This document shows positions 27,921 to 37,502 of a DNA stretch of 64,000 bases, piece by piece. The notes under the pieces were generated by a model, which was given only the letters and a program-made list of their open reading frames with translations, searched no databases and was not told the origin of the DNA. The position numbers and the translations under genes are program-made. The stretch's first letter is position 1. Every line of letters starts with the position of its first letter. The stretch is from Thermomonas sp. (GTDB lineage Bacteria > Pseudomonadota > Gammaproteobacteria > Xanthomonadales > Xanthomonadaceae), in assembly GCF_029945965.1 (NCBI RefSeq), contig NZ_JAQSDO010000012.1, positions 196,314-260,313 on the forward strand. The letters run 5' to 3'.

Positions 27921-28946
27921 TCACAACGCCGGCAGCGTCGCCATGTCCCAACGCGGAGTGACATGCACCACGGCATCGTCATGCTGGCCGGCCTCAAGCC
28001 GCAACGCGCCGGCGAACGCGATCATCGCGCCGTTGTCGGTGCACAGCGCCGGACGTGGGAAGCAGGCGCGGCCGCCACGCTGGGCCGCCATTGCGTGGAG
28101 GCGCTCGCGCAGGCGCTTGTTGGCGCCCACGCCACCGGCTACCACCAAGGTATTGCAGCCAGCCGCGTCCAGCGCGCGTTCGCATTTGATCGCCAGCGTA
28201 TCCACCACCGCATCCTCGAACCCGCGGGCGATGTCGGCGCGGGTTGTGTCGGACTTGTCGGAATCACGCCAGGCCAGCAGCACCTGCGTTTTCAGCCCGC
28301 TGAAACTGAAATCCAGCCCCGGCCGCTTGGTCATCGGTCGCGAGAACTTGAACACGCCCGGCGTGCCGGTTTCGGCCAGGCGCGCCAGCTGCGGCCCACC
28401 CGGATACGGCAGGCCCATGAGTTTTGCGGTCTTGTCGAAAGCCTCGCCAGCGGCATCGTCCAGGGTTTCGCCGAGCAGTCGATAGCTGCCGATGGTGTCC
28501 ACTGCCACCAGCTGTGTGTGGCCGCCGGAGACCAGCAGGGCCACGAACGGCGCATCGGGAGGGTCGTCCTCCATCAGAGGTGCCAGTAGGTGGCCTTCCA
28601 TGTGGTGCACGCCGATCGCCGGCAGGTCCAGCGCCCATGCCAGCGAGCGCGCCACCCCGGCGCCGACCAGCAACGCCCCGACCAAGCCCGGTCCGGCCGT
28701 ATAGGCCACACCGTCCAGCTCATCCACGCCCAGCCCGGCCTCGGCCAGGGTCTGCCGGATCAGTGGCAGCAGCTTGCGCACATGATCTCGGCTGGCCAGT
28801 TCCGGCACCACCCCGCCGTATTCGGCATGCAGGGCGATCTGGCTGTACAGCGCATGCGCGCGCAACCCAGCCGCACCGCCAATGGCGGTGTCGTAGACAG
28901 CAACCCCGGTTTCGTCGCAGGAGGACTCGATTCCAAGCACTTTCAT
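27921..28946 (-). CDS. tsaD: tRNA N6-adenosine threonylcarbamoyltransferase TsaD
   Basis: 341 residues, full length. With TsaB and TsaE it transfers threonylcarbamoyl to A37 of ANN-decoding tRNAs. Motifs: [17 protein letters not shown] at the N-terminus, [25 protein letters not shown] with the metal-binding histidines, [11 protein letters not shown], and [13 protein letters not shown]. The start at 28946 is the family start. It is divergent from rpsU with an 89-bp shared promoter region, the same arrangement as in E. coli. Confidence 0.96.
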   Translation of the reverse strand: MKVLGIESSCDETGVAVYDTAIGGAAGLRAHALYSQIALHAEYGGVVPELASRDHVRKLLPLIRQTLAEAGLGVDELDGVAYTAGPGLVGALLVGAGVARSLAWALDLPAIGVHHMEGHLLAPLMEDDPPDAPFVALLVSGGHTQLVAVDTIGSYRLLGETLDDAAGEAFDKTAKLMGLPYPGGPQLARLAETGTPGVFKFSRPMTKRPGLDFSFSGLKTQVLLAWRDSDKSDTTRADIARGFEDAVVDTLAIKCERALDAAGCNTLVVAGGVGANKRLRERLHAMAAQRGGRACFPRPALCTDNGAMIAFAGALRLEAGQHDDAVVHVTPRWDMATLPAL

Positions 28947-28955
28947 GCCCGTATC

Positions 28956-28985
28956 TTGCAACGGATCAGACCCCGCTGCTATCAT
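28956..28985 (+). promoter_or_regulatory. Predicted sigma70 promoter of rpsU
   Basis: TTGCAA at 28956-28961 and TATCAT at 28980-28985 with an 18-bp spacer, 50 bp before the rpsU ATG. A 5-bp stem-loop (GCCCG/CGGGC at 28995-29011) lies in the predicted 5' leader. Assigned by similarity to consensus only. Confidence 0.5.
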
Positions 28986-29035
28986 CCACGGCTCGCCCGG
29001 TGCGTTCGGGCAGATCCCAGAACAGAGATTCCACG

Positions 29036-29251
29036 ATGCCAAGCGTCAAAGTCCGCGAAAACGAACCATTTGAATTTGCCCTGCGTCGCTTCAAGCGCAC
29101 CTGCGAGAAGGCCGGCGTACTGGCCGAGACCCGCAAGCGCGAGTTCTACGAGAAGCCGACCCAGGAGCGCAAGCGCAAAGCCGCTGCTGCGGTGAAGCGT
29201 CAATCGCGCCGTACCTCGCGCGACGTCACCAAGCGCCAGCGCCTGTACTGA
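29036..29251 (+). CDS. rpsU: 30S ribosomal protein S21
   Basis: 71 residues, normal length and very basic. It starts [20 protein letters not shown] and ends [10 protein letters not shown], diagnostic of bS21. It binds the 30S platform near the anti-Shine-Dalgarno and helps initiation. It heads the rpsU - yqeY - dnaG cluster. A strong intrinsic terminator follows, so downstream genes depend on read-through or their own promoters. Confidence 0.97.
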   Translation: MPSVKVRENEPFEFALRRFKRTCEKAGVLAETRKREFYEKPTQERKRKAAAAVKRQSRRTSRDVTKRQRLY

Positions 29252-29271
29252 GCGCAGTTTGCTTGTGCTTG

Positions 29272-29303
29272 AAGCCGGCACGCGCAAGCGTCGCCGGCTT
29301 TTT
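29272..29303 (+). terminator. Intrinsic terminator after rpsU
   Basis: Lower stem AAGCCGGC/GCCGGCTT (8 bp), one bulged C, upper stem ACGC/GCGT closed by a GCAA tetraloop, followed by TTTTT ending at 29303. Stable stem, GNRA loop and T tract make this the clearest classic terminator near rpsU, 20 bp past its stop. Confidence 0.85.
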
Positions 29304-29390
29304 GCGTTTCCAGTCTTTCAGGAATTCCTCGAGGGATATTTTCTTGCGGATATTCCAGCAAAACCCCCACGAAACTATCCGGAGCACACG

Positions 29391-29837
29391 ATGAGCCTCA
29401 AGGCCCAACTCACCGACGACATGAAGACCGCGATGAAGTCTGGCGAGAAGAATCGCCTGGGCGTGATCCGCCTGATGCTGGCCGGGATCAAGCAAAAGGA
29501 AGTCGATGAGCGCATCGAGATGACCGATCCGCTGGTGTTGGCCGTGCTGGAAAAAATGGTCAAGCAGCGCAAGGACTCGATCACCCAGTTCGAAGCCGCC
29601 GCGCGCGAGGACCTGGCCATCATCGAACGCTACGAGCTCGGCGTGATCGGAACCTACCTGCCCGAAAAAATGGACGAAGCCGCCATCCTGGCCGCGATCG
29701 ATACCGCGATGGCCCAGACCGGTGCTGCCGGCGCCGCCGACATTGGCAAACTGATGGGCGTGCTCAAGCCGGCGCTGGCCGGCCAAGCCGACATGGGCCT
29801 GGTGTCGAAGCTGGTCAAACAGAAGCTGGCTGGCTAA
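29391..29837 (+). CDS. yqeY: GatB/YqeY domain-containing protein
   Basis: 148 residues of the YqeY family, homologous to the C-terminal tRNA-interacting domain of GatB. Visible features: LKAQLTDDMKTAMKSGEK, LGVIRLMLAGIKQKEVDER, YELGVIGTYLPEKM and DIGKLMGVLKPALAGQADMG (quoted in part). Its role is uncertain; it commonly sits between rpsU and dnaG in many proteobacteria. The start at 29391 follows TCCGGAGCACACG, a good ribosome binding site. Confidence 0.92.
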   Translation: MSLKAQLTDDMKTAMKSGEKNRLGVIRLMLAGIKQKEVDERIEMTDPLVLAVLEKMVKQRKDSITQFEAAAREDLAIIERYELGVIGTYLPEKMDEAAILAAIDTAMAQTGAAGAADIGKLMGVLKPALAGQADMGLVSKLVKQKLAG

Positions 29838-29841
29838 GCCA

Positions 29842-30369
29842 ATGGCGTCTGCCCTCATCTCAACTGTGCAGCCCTGCGTGAAACTGCACTTCGCCCGCCG
29901 CGGCGACGCGGCGCTGGTGTTGGCCTTCATTCGCGAACTGGCCGACTACGAGAACCTGCCGCACGAAGTCCTAACCGATGCCGATAGCCTCGCTGAATCG
30001 CTGTTCGGCGAAACGCCCGGCGCCGAAGTGGTGATCGCCGAGGTCGAGGGCATGCCGGCCGGATTCGCGCTGTTCTTCCACAACTATTCGACCTTCCTGG
30101 GCCGTCGCGGCCTGTACCTGGAAGACCTGTTCGTGCGCCCGACGTATCGCGGCAAGGGCATCGGCCGGGTGCTGATGGCATTCCTGGCCAAGCTCGCGGT
30201 CGAGCGCGACTGCGGCCGCTTTGAATGGTCGGTACTGGACTGGAACACCCCCGCCATCGACTTCTACCGCAGCCTCGGCGCCCGCGGCATGGACGAATGG
30301 ACCGGCCAGCGCGTGACTGGCACGGCCCTGCACGCGCTCGCCGCGCAGTTCGACAGCGCGATCCACTGA
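29842..30369 (+). CDS. GNAT family N-acetyltransferase
   Basis: 175 residues. A single GNAT domain: FARRGDAALVLAFIRELADYE, YLEDLFVRPTYRGKGIGRVL with the acetyl-CoA pyrophosphate loop (RGKGIG), and WNTPAIDFYRSLGA. It resembles diamine/thialysine acetyltransferases of the SAT family, so small amines are plausible substrates. It starts 4 bp after yqeY and is probably co-transcribed with yqeY and dnaG. Confidence 0.87.
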   Translation: MASALISTVQPCVKLHFARRGDAALVLAFIRELADYENLPHEVLTDADSLAESLFGETPGAEVVIAEVEGMPAGFALFFHNYSTFLGRRGLYLEDLFVRPTYRGKGIGRVLMAFLAKLAVERDCGRFEWSVLDWNTPAIDFYRSLGARGMDEWTGQRVTGTALHALAAQFDSAIH

Positions 30370-30406
30370 CCGCGCCGCGGCCGCTCTCAGTAATAGTATT
30401 GCGCGC

Positions 30407-32137
30407 ATGGCCCGCATCCCCGACGCCTTCATCGACGATCTGCTCGCCCGCACCGACATCGTCGAGGTGATCCAGGCGCGTGTCCCACTGAAACGCCAGG
30501 GCAAGGAATTCGCGGCGCGCTGCCCGTTCCACGACGAACGGTCGGCATCGTTCACGGTGTCGCCGACCAAGCAGTTCTATCACTGCTTCGGCTGCGGCGC
30601 GCACGGCACCGCGATCAGTTTCGTGATGAATTACGACCGCCTGGAGTTCCTCGACGCGGTCGATGAGCTGGCCAAGCGTGTCGGCATGGAAATCCCGCGC
30701 GATACCCAGCAACGCAACGCCGATCCTGATACCCGCGACATCTATTCGGTGCTCGATGCATCCGCTGGATTCTTCCGCGCGCAATTGACGGCCAGCGACA
30801 AGGCGCGTGCCTATGTCGAGGGTCGCGGCATCGATGCCAGCATCGTCGAGCACTATGCGATCGGTTATGCGCCCGATGGATTCTCGGCATTGCGCGATGC
30901 GCTCGGCACCGACCCGCGGCGCATGCAACTGCTGGAACGCGGCGGCATGTTCTCGAAGAACGATCGTGGCAACGTCTACGACAAATTCCGCGACCGGCTG
31001 ATGTTCCCGATCCATGATCGCCGCGGGCGCGTGATCGCGTTCGGTGGCCGCATCATCGATCCAGAGGACTCGCCGAAGTACCTCAACTCCCCGGAAACTC
31101 CGCTGTTCCACAAGGGCCGCGAACTGTACGGCTTGTGGCAAGCGAAACAGGCCAATCCGAAGCTGGAAAGGCTCGTGGTGGTCGAGGGTTACATGGATGT
31201 CGTGGCGCTGGCCCAGTTCGGCGTCAGCCAGGCCGTGGCGACGCTTGGTACCGCGACCACGCCAGACCACGCCGAGCTGTTGTTCCGCAACGCGCCGGAT
31301 GTGTATTTCTGCTTCGATGGCGACCGCGCTGGCCGCGCCGCTGCGTGGAAGGCGCTCGAATCCGTGTTGCCGCGCATGAAGGACGGTCGCCAAGGCTATT
31401 TCCTGTTCCTGCCCGATGGCGAGGATCCGGATTCGATCGTGCGCAAGGAAGGCTTGGACGGCTTCGATACGCGCCTGCGCGAAGCCATGCCGCTGTCGGA
31501 GTTCTTCTACAACTCGCTGTCGAGCGACGTGAACCTGTCCAGCCTGGACGGCAAGGCGCGCCTTGCTGAGCGCTGCAAGCCGCTGCTGGCGCAAATTCCC
31601 GATGGCGCCTTCGGCGACCTGATGCAGCAACGACTGACCGAACTGACCGGCGTCGGCGCGCGTGGCAGTGCGCCACAGACGCATGTGCCGACACAGCGTG
31701 CACATCGCGCTTCCGCGAGTAGCAGCCAGAAGCCCAGCCTGGTCCGCAGCGCGATCCTGCGCCTACTGCATCAACCGGCATTGGCGCTGGAACTGCAGCC
31801 GCCGTACCGCTTTGCCGCGTTGCGCCAACCCGGCATCGACCTGCTGTCGGAAATCATACTGCTGGTGCGCGAGAGGCCCGAAATCAGCACCGGCGCCCTG
31901 CTCGAACATTTCAACGAACGTGATGAAGCACCGGCACTGCAGAAACTGGCGGCACAAACCCTACCTGGTGAAGAATCAGCGCAACGCATCGAGTTCATCG
32001 ATGCCATCGCCCAACTCGAAAAGCAGCTACTGCAACAACGCGTGGATGAACTTCAACAGCAACATCGTGAGGGCACGCTGGATGAAGCAGACAAACAGGA
32101 AATGCGCGACTTGCTGCAGGCCCGGTTGCGACCCTGA
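30407..32137 (+). CDS. dnaG: DNA primase
   Basis: 576 residues. It makes RNA primers at the replication fork. The N-terminal CHC2 zinc site is Cys39, His42, Cys60, Cys63. The core has FRDRLMFPIHDRRGRVIAFGG, and the TOPRIM domain at about residues 262-345 has VVVEGYMDVVAL (catalytic Glu) and CFDGDRAGR (Asp pair). The C-terminal helical DnaB-interacting domain follows about residue 430, after a Ser/Ala-rich linker. rpoD, usually the next gene, is not downstream here. Confidence 0.96.
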   Translation: MARIPDAFIDDLLARTDIVEVIQARVPLKRQGKEFAARCPFHDERSASFTVSPTKQFYHCFGCGAHGTAISFVMNYDRLEFLDAVDELAKRVGMEIPRDTQQRNADPDTRDIYSVLDASAGFFRAQLTASDKARAYVEGRGIDASIVEHYAIGYAPDGFSALRDALGTDPRRMQLLERGGMFSKNDRGNVYDKFRDRLMFPIHDRRGRVIAFGGRIIDPEDSPKYLNSPETPLFHKGRELYGLWQAKQANPKLERLVVVEGYMDVVALAQFGVSQAVATLGTATTPDHAELLFRNAPDVYFCFDGDRAGRAAAWKALESVLPRMKDGRQGYFLFLPDGEDPDSIVRKEGLDGFDTRLREAMPLSEFFYNSLSSDVNLSSLDGKARLAERCKPLLAQIPDGAFGDLMQQRLTELTGVGARGSAPQTHVPTQRAHRASASSSQKPSLVRSAILRLLHQPALALELQPPYRFAALRQPGIDLLSEIILLVRERPEISTGALLEHFNERDEAPALQKLAAQTLPGEESAQRIEFIDAIAQLEKQLLQQRVDELQQQHREGTLDEADKQEMRDLLQARLRP

Positions 32138-32215
32138 TCAGGCGTGACATCTGGCCCGCGCATGGATTGCGCGTCGCGCTAAGCTGCATCTTCCATCTGG
32201 CTTGGTAAGCCCCGC

Positions 32216-34195
32216 ATGTCGCATCGCATCGTCCTTCGCACTGCACTCGTGCTTGCGCTCGCAACCGCCCTGCCCGCCATCGCGCAATCTGACATAAAGC
32301 GGGAAACAGTTGGCAACCGCACCAGCGAGAACATCCCGGCAATCCCTGCGACCTTGCTCGACCAGCTCAACCGCTACCAGAACTTCCGTGGCGCCGACCT
32401 GGCCGGATGGACCCGCGACGGATGCCTGCTGATCAGTACGCGTTTTGCCGAGACCGCGCAGGTACACCGCGTCTGCCACCCGCTGGGCATGCGCGAGCAG
32501 CTCACGTTCTACCCGGAACCCGTGGCCGGCATCACCCCGGCGCCGGCCAAGGCTTGGCGCGACGGCTTCGTGTTCGCCAAGGACAAGGGTGGCGACGGGT
32601 TTCCCCAGTTGTACTGGTTCGATAACGCGACTCGTACCACCACTCTGCTGACCGACGGTGACCGCAGCCAGAACGGCGACACCACCCTCAGCCGCGACGG
32701 CGGCTTGATGGCCTACACCAGCACCGCGCGCAACGGCACCGATCACGATGTCTGGGTACGCGATACCCGCACTGGCAAGGCACGCGTGCTGGTGACTGCC
32801 AGTGGCAGTTGGAGCGCGACGGATTTCTCGCCGGATGGATCACAGTTGCTGGTGATGAAGGACGTGTCTGCCGCCGAGTCTTATCCCAGCGTGGTCGACG
32901 TCGCCAGCGGCAAGCTCACCTTGTTCCCGATCGATGGCGGCAAGGCCGCGTTCGGCGGCTTCACCTTCGCGCCGGACGGCAAGGCGGTCTATTTCGTCTC
33001 GGATGAACCGCTGCAAGGCAAGCCGCAGGAATTCAAGACGCTGCGCTTCCACGATCCTGCAACTGGCAAATTCGAAGTCCTGACCGCCAATATTCCGTGG
33101 AACGTGGAAGAGTTTTCGATCACCGATAATGGCCAACACGTGGCCTTCGTCAGCAATGAAGACGGCATCAGCAAGTTGCACGTGCTGGCACTGCCTTCGC
33201 ATCGAGAAATCAAACTACCCGCGTTGCCGCTTGGCGTGATCAGCGGGCTGGCGTTTTCGCCGGAGGGCGGGCGCCTGGCGCTGACCCTAAACAGCGCGAC
33301 CTCGCCCAGCGACGTGCAGGTGATCGACCTCGCGGCATCCACCGCGACCCGCTGGACTGCCAGCGAAGTTGGCGGAATGGACGCCTCGAAATTCGTGGCG
33401 CCGACACTGATCCGCTATCCAACCTTCGACAAGGTCAATGGCGCGCAGCGCACCATTCCCGCGTTCTTCTACAAACCTGCAACACCGGCCAAGAACGGCA
33501 AATACCCGGTGGTCATCAGGATCCACGGCGGCCCGGAGGGCCAGGCCTTGCCCGTCTTCACTACTGATATCCAGATCACGACCAACGAGCTTGGCGTCGC
33601 CGTGCTGGTGCCCAACGTGCGCGGCTCATCGGGATACGGCAAGACCTACCTGTCATTGGACAACGCCGCCAAGCGCGAGGACTCGGTCAAGGACATCGGC
33701 GCGCTGCTTGACTGGATCGCCACCCAGCCGGACCTCGATGCCAGTCGCGTCGGCGTGATCGGCGGCAGCTATGGCGGTTACATGACGCTGGCCAGCCTGA
33801 CCCATTACAGCGACCGCATCCGTGCCGGCGCGGAGCTGTACGGTATCTCGAATTTCACCAGCGTCCTGAAAAATACCGAGAGCTGCCGACGCGACCTGCG
33901 CCGCGCGGAATACGACGACCAGCGCGACCGGGCGATGAACGCCGTGTTCGAGCGCATCTCGCCGCTCAACAACGTGGCCACGATCAAGGTGCCGCTGTTC
34001 GTGGCGCAGGGCCGCAATGACCCGTGGGTCCCGATGTCGGAAGCCGAGCAGATCGTCAAGGCAGTACGTGGCAACGGCCAGCCAGTCTGGTACGTGCTGT
34101 TCGCCGACGAGGGCCACGGCTTCCGCAAGAAAGCCAACAACGATTACTTCAATGCGGCGACGATGCTGTTCTGGCAGCAGTACCTGCTGAACTGA
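32216..34195 (+). CDS. S9 family prolyl oligopeptidase-like serine peptidase
   Basis: 659 residues with a signal peptide (ALPAIAQ end), so exported. Residues about 60-390 form a beta-propeller; residues 400-659 form the alpha/beta-hydrolase. The catalytic triad is Ser518 (GGSYGGYM), Asp602 (QGRNDPWVP) and His634 (EGHGFRKKAN). It cleaves short peptides; the specificity (prolyl, acylaminoacyl or dipeptidyl) is not clear. It occupies the place of rpoD after dnaG. It is convergent with the Rieske gene, 3 bp between stops. Confidence 0.92.
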   Translation: MSHRIVLRTALVLALATALPAIAQSDIKRETVGNRTSENIPAIPATLLDQLNRYQNFRGADLAGWTRDGCLLISTRFAETAQVHRVCHPLGMREQLTFYPEPVAGITPAPAKAWRDGFVFAKDKGGDGFPQLYWFDNATRTTTLLTDGDRSQNGDTTLSRDGGLMAYTSTARNGTDHDVWVRDTRTGKARVLVTASGSWSATDFSPDGSQLLVMKDVSAAESYPSVVDVASGKLTLFPIDGGKAAFGGFTFAPDGKAVYFVSDEPLQGKPQEFKTLRFHDPATGKFEVLTANIPWNVEEFSITDNGQHVAFVSNEDGISKLHVLALPSHREIKLPALPLGVISGLAFSPEGGRLALTLNSATSPSDVQVIDLAASTATRWTASEVGGMDASKFVAPTLIRYPTFDKVNGAQRTIPAFFYKPATPAKNGKYPVVIRIHGGPEGQALPVFTTDIQITTNELGVAVLVPNVRGSSGYGKTYLSLDNAAKREDSVKDIGALLDWIATQPDLDASRVGVIGGSYGGYMTLASLTHYSDRIRAGAELYGISNFTSVLKNTESCRRDLRRAEYDDQRDRAMNAVFERISPLNNVATIKVPLFVAQGRNDPWVPMSEAEQIVKAVRGNGQPVWYVLFADEGHGFRKKANNDYFNAATMLFWQQYLLN

Positions 34196-34198
34196 GCC

Positions 34199-35212
34199 CT
34201 ACAGCCGCATTTCGACGACGCGCTGCTCATCGCCATCCGGGAGTGCTCCGAAGGACCAAAAGTGCTCAATTGCCGGGCGCACGATGTCCAGTGATGTCGA
34301 TGCGCCTTGGCGTGGGCCGAAGCGCCGACGATTGTCGGCCTGCAATTTCAGGATGCGCGCGTCCTGTTCGACTACCCGGCGCAGCAACGGGCCCGCCAAC
34401 AGGCGCACGGCCCAGGCCGGTGCCCAGCGCCCGGCCACGTGCACGCAGGCGAACACATCGGTTTCTTCGGTGGTTATCGGCGTGAAGTGCAGGTCGAACG
34501 TGATGCGGCTGCCATTGGCATAGCCGTATTCCAGCCGGATGCTGCCTGGCGTGGCGAAATGCGCACGCTCCAGCGTGCGCCTGGATTCGAACAATCGGTA
34601 CAGAAGGCCGGACTGCGGCGCATCGGATTCGAAATCAACCTGGAAGCCATCGCGATTGGCGGTGTAGGTGGCCGTGACCGAGGCCCGGCGGCCTTCGCGG
34701 CGCACCAACCCGGGATGCACGAAATGCGTATGCACCGGGTCCAGCATGTTCTCCATCGCGTCCACCACGTTGGCTTGCAAGCGCGTGCGCCACGACAGCC
34801 GCCGGGTAGATGCATCGGCAAGTTCGACCAACGCATTCGGTTGCACTTCGCCGGCATCGCCGGGACGTACCCAGATGATCCCATCGCGCTCGCATGCGGC
34901 GAACGCGCGAACGCCAACCTTGGGCAACGCCGCTTCGTCCGGCAAGCCGGGCACCGCGCACAGTCGCCCGCTGTGATCGAACGACCAGCCGTGGTAAGGA
35001 CAGGAAATTTTCTCGCCATCCACACAGCCCGCAGAGAGCGGTGCTTGCCGATGCGGGCAGCGATCTTCCAGCGCGATCCATTCGCCCGCGTCGGTGCGCG
35101 CAAGTGCGAGATGCACGCCGAGCAGGGACACGGCAACCGGGCGACGGGCAATGTCGCGTGCCAGCGCCACGGCATGCCAATGCCCGTGCAAGGCTGGATG
35201 CCAGTCGGTCAT
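34199..35212 (-). CDS. Rieske non-heme iron oxygenase (ring-hydroxylating type)
   Basis: 337 residues. The N-terminal Rieske [2Fe-2S] ligands are Cys52-x-His54 and Cys71-x2-His74. The mononuclear iron motif Asp158-x2-His161-x4-His166 (LDPVHTHFVHP) is intact, with a later Asp in VEQDARIL. It resembles the single-component monooxygenase/dioxygenase group (vanillate demethylase, PaO-like) that hydroxylates or demethylates small molecules with an external reductase. No reductase gene is adjacent. It is the last gene of a six-gene operon; its ATG overlaps the stop of the GNAT-like gene by 4 bp. The substrate is unknown. Confidence 0.88.
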   Translation of the reverse strand: MTDWHPALHGHWHAVALARDIARRPVAVSLLGVHLALARTDAGEWIALEDRCPHRQAPLSAGCVDGEKISCPYHGWSFDHSGRLCAVPGLPDEAALPKVGVRAFAACERDGIIWVRPGDAGEVQPNALVELADASTRRLSWRTRLQANVVDAMENMLDPVHTHFVHPGLVRREGRRASVTATYTANRDGFQVDFESDAPQSGLLYRLFESRRTLERAHFATPGSIRLEYGYANGSRITFDLHFTPITTEETDVFACVHVAGRWAPAWAVRLLAGPLLRRVVEQDARILKLQADNRRRFGPRQGASTSLDIVRPAIEHFWSFGALPDGDEQRVVEMRL

Positions 35213-36357
35213 AGCGCGAACCTGCGCAATAGCGGCGCACCGATCCGGCACGTCGCCGCGGACAACATCCTGAGCGCGGCGCGGGTGCGCCTGGGCAGGT
35301 GGCACGCGAACACCATGCTGTATTCGATCGCCGGTTGACCGCCACGCAGGCGCTTGAAGCTGGCAGCACCGGCGCTGAAGTTCAACCGCCAACCGCGTTC
35401 CATGCAACGGCGATAGGCGCAGGCCGTCGCCAATCGGTACAGGCCCGCTCGGCGGGGCTGGTGGGTGTCGTAACCGACGATCGGTGCAGTGGCGATATCT
35501 GCCTGGCGGAACAGCCCCACTACTGCCGACAAGCGGCCATCAGCCTGGCGGAATCCCTCGAATTCAAGCAGGCCTGCGCGATGCCACGCACGCAGGAAAT
35601 CTTCGCCATAGATCGGGTTGGCGCGTGAATATTTTTCGATGTAAAGCAGTGCATAGAGTTCGGCGATGCGCAGGTAATCGGCATCGCCGATGCTGTCATT
35701 CGCGGCATGCCGCAGCGGCGTCTTGCGCAACATCGCCAAGTCGTGCCGAAGGTTGCCATGCCGCGCCGACAACGCTGCGAAGCGGTCGTACAGATAGACC
35801 TGCCGGGTAGCGACCGGCAGGCAGCCACGTTCGCGCAGCGCGATTAACCAGTTGGGGGTATCGCACGCATTGAGCGAACGGAACCACAGCCCATGCCGCG
35901 GCCAGCGCGCAACGGCTTCGTCCAACAGCTCCGGCAGTGCCACGAGGTCGAGCGCCGGGTACAGGTTGGTCGACAGCAGCCAATTGTTGATCGACGCGGC
36001 GCGATCCAGACCCGCGCATGCGATCACATTGCCAAGCAAGCCTGGCAGCATGCGGCCCAATGGCGCCAATGCGCGCGGCAGATAACGCTCCGCTTCTTCA
36101 CCGGCACAATCGGCATAGGTCGTGCGCGGCGAGCAGATCCAGCCATCACCCGTCTGCCCGTCATGCACGGTCACCGGCAGCGGGCCGGCGCCGGTCTGCA
36201 ATGTCACCACCCGCGCATGCACATTTGCGATCCATGCCTGGGTCGCCTGCCCTGCATGGAGTTCGGCGAACGCGCCGGCACGCAGCGCGAAGTCGCCCGG
36301 ATCGATATTGTCGGCAGCATTCACGGCGACACCGGCGGCAGCGTTTCGCCATCCCAT
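35209..36357 (-). CDS. GNAT-like acyltransferase of unknown substrate
   Basis: 382 residues, soluble. The C-terminal half (about 190-340) reads as a GNAT/FemAB-like fold: YLRIAELYALLYIEKYSRANP, then LEFEGFRQADGRLSAVVGLF and GLYRLATACAYRRCMERGWR (quoted partly). The N-terminal half has a second similar strand-helix pattern (FRSLNACDTPNWLIALRERG), suggesting a duplicated fold. No specific family is recognised with certainty. The start codon lies 37 bp inside the end of the ATP-grasp gene; a later start is possible. It probably transfers an acyl or aminoacyl group in the operon's pathway. Confidence 0.7.
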   Translation of the reverse strand: MGWRNAAAGVAVNAADNIDPGDFALRAGAFAELHAGQATQAWIANVHARVVTLQTGAGPLPVTVHDGQTGDGWICSPRTTYADCAGEEAERYLPRALAPLGRMLPGLLGNVIACAGLDRAASINNWLLSTNLYPALDLVALPELLDEAVARWPRHGLWFRSLNACDTPNWLIALRERGCLPVATRQVYLYDRFAALSARHGNLRHDLAMLRKTPLRHAANDSIGDADYLRIAELYALLYIEKYSRANPIYGEDFLRAWHRAGLLEFEGFRQADGRLSAVVGLFRQADIATAPIVGYDTHQPRRAGLYRLATACAYRRCMERGWRLNFSAGAASFKRLRGGQPAIEYSMVFACHLPRRTRAALRMLSAATCRIGAPLLRRFAL

Positions 36358-37502
36358 TCGATGTCACGCGTTGCGGCCTCGCGCACGCTACAACGACGCT
36401 GCATGGCCAGCCGAACATACGACGCGAGATCAGCCATTGCGCCCACCTGTGGCGCGCGATCACCAGCAATCGAAATCACATCGTCGGCGCGCTTCCAGTC
36501 TGCACGCCACTGCGCGAGCCGGCCCGAACGCAACGCGCCTGACAGGCCAGCGGCCAGCATCACCGGCACGATCATGCGTGCGCGCCCATGGCTTGTTTCG
36601 TACGCGTCGCGTTCGCCATTTACATCGATATCGCCCAGCAACGCCGCCGGTACATCGACATACGGTGCGAACAGATGCAGGCCACTGGTAGCACGCGGAT
36701 TGCATTCCAGTGCCACTGCACGGTCATCACTGCCGACGATCCAATCGAATGAAATCTGGCCGCTGTAGCCGATGCCGCGCACCAGCCGGGCCACTGCATC
36801 ACCAATACCCGGGTTCTCGACAGGATCGAAGTAGTAACTCGAACTGCGACTCAACCGATAGGCCGGGCGATACGTCATATGCGCCAGCAAGCGTCCGCCT
36901 TCGGCAATGGCGTAGGAGCACAGCTCGTCGCCTGCGACGAATGCCTGCACCACCCATGCACCCAGGGACGCGAGCTCGGGCGCATCCTCGGGAATGCCGG
37001 CCGGATACAGGCGCACGTGTACGCCAAAGCGCGAGTATTCCGGCTTCAGCACCACCCCACGGCCACCTGCCCACGCACGCGCTTCGGCCAACGTGTGGAT
37101 CAGTGCGCTGTCCGGCACCGGCATGCCATGCGTGCGTGCAAGACCGGCGAATTCCCATTTGCTGTGCAGCGCGCGTAACCGGTCGAAGTCATCGGCCACC
37201 ACATGCAACTCACGTGGCAAGGCGGCGCGATGGCGCGCGAGATGGAACACTTCCTCACACGTCGGCAGCAACAAGTCGATGCACTGGTCGCGCACGATGC
37301 GCCCGAGCTCGACGACGAATCCGCGCGGATCGAAACGCGGCGGCGGCAAGGCATGGCTGGCGGTCACTGCACTTGACCAGCCAGTAAGTCGGCACGGGAT
37401 GCTGTCGGCCACATGCACCCGCCAGCCACGCGCATGAAAGCGGCGCGCATGCTCCAGTGCCGCGGGCGCACGTCCGCCAAGGATGAGCACCGTGCGGCTC
37501 AT
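36321..37502 (-). CDS. ATP-grasp domain carboxylate-amine/thiol ligase
   Basis: 393 residues. An N-terminal Rossmann-like preATP domain (VLILGGRAPAALEHARRF) is followed by an ATP-grasp fold: GGRGVVLKPEYSRFG with the ATP-binding Lys, WVVQAFVAGDELCSYAIAEG, and the metal-binding VALECNPRATSGLHLF with Glu and Asn. Such enzymes form acyl-phosphates and couple them to amines or thiols. Its similarity is to carbamoyl-phosphate-synthase-like ATP-grasp proteins found in biosynthetic clusters. Its ATG overlaps the upstream metallo-hydrolase stop by 4 bp. The substrates are unknown. Confidence 0.85.
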   Translation of the reverse strand: MSRTVLILGGRAPAALEHARRFHARGWRVHVADSIPCRLTGWSSAVTASHALPPPRFDPRGFVVELGRIVRDQCIDLLLPTCEEVFHLARHRAALPRELHVVADDFDRLRALHSKWEFAGLARTHGMPVPDSALIHTLAEARAWAGGRGVVLKPEYSRFGVHVRLYPAGIPEDAPELASLGAWVVQAFVAGDELCSYAIAEGGRLLAHMTYRPAYRLSRSSSYYFDPVENPGIGDAVARLVRGIGYSGQISFDWIVGSDDRAVALECNPRATSGLHLFAPYVDVPAALLGDIDVNGERDAYETSHGRARMIVPVMLAAGLSGALRSGRLAQWRADWKRADDVISIAGDRAPQVGAMADLASYVRLAMQRRCSVREAATRDIEWDGETLPPVSP

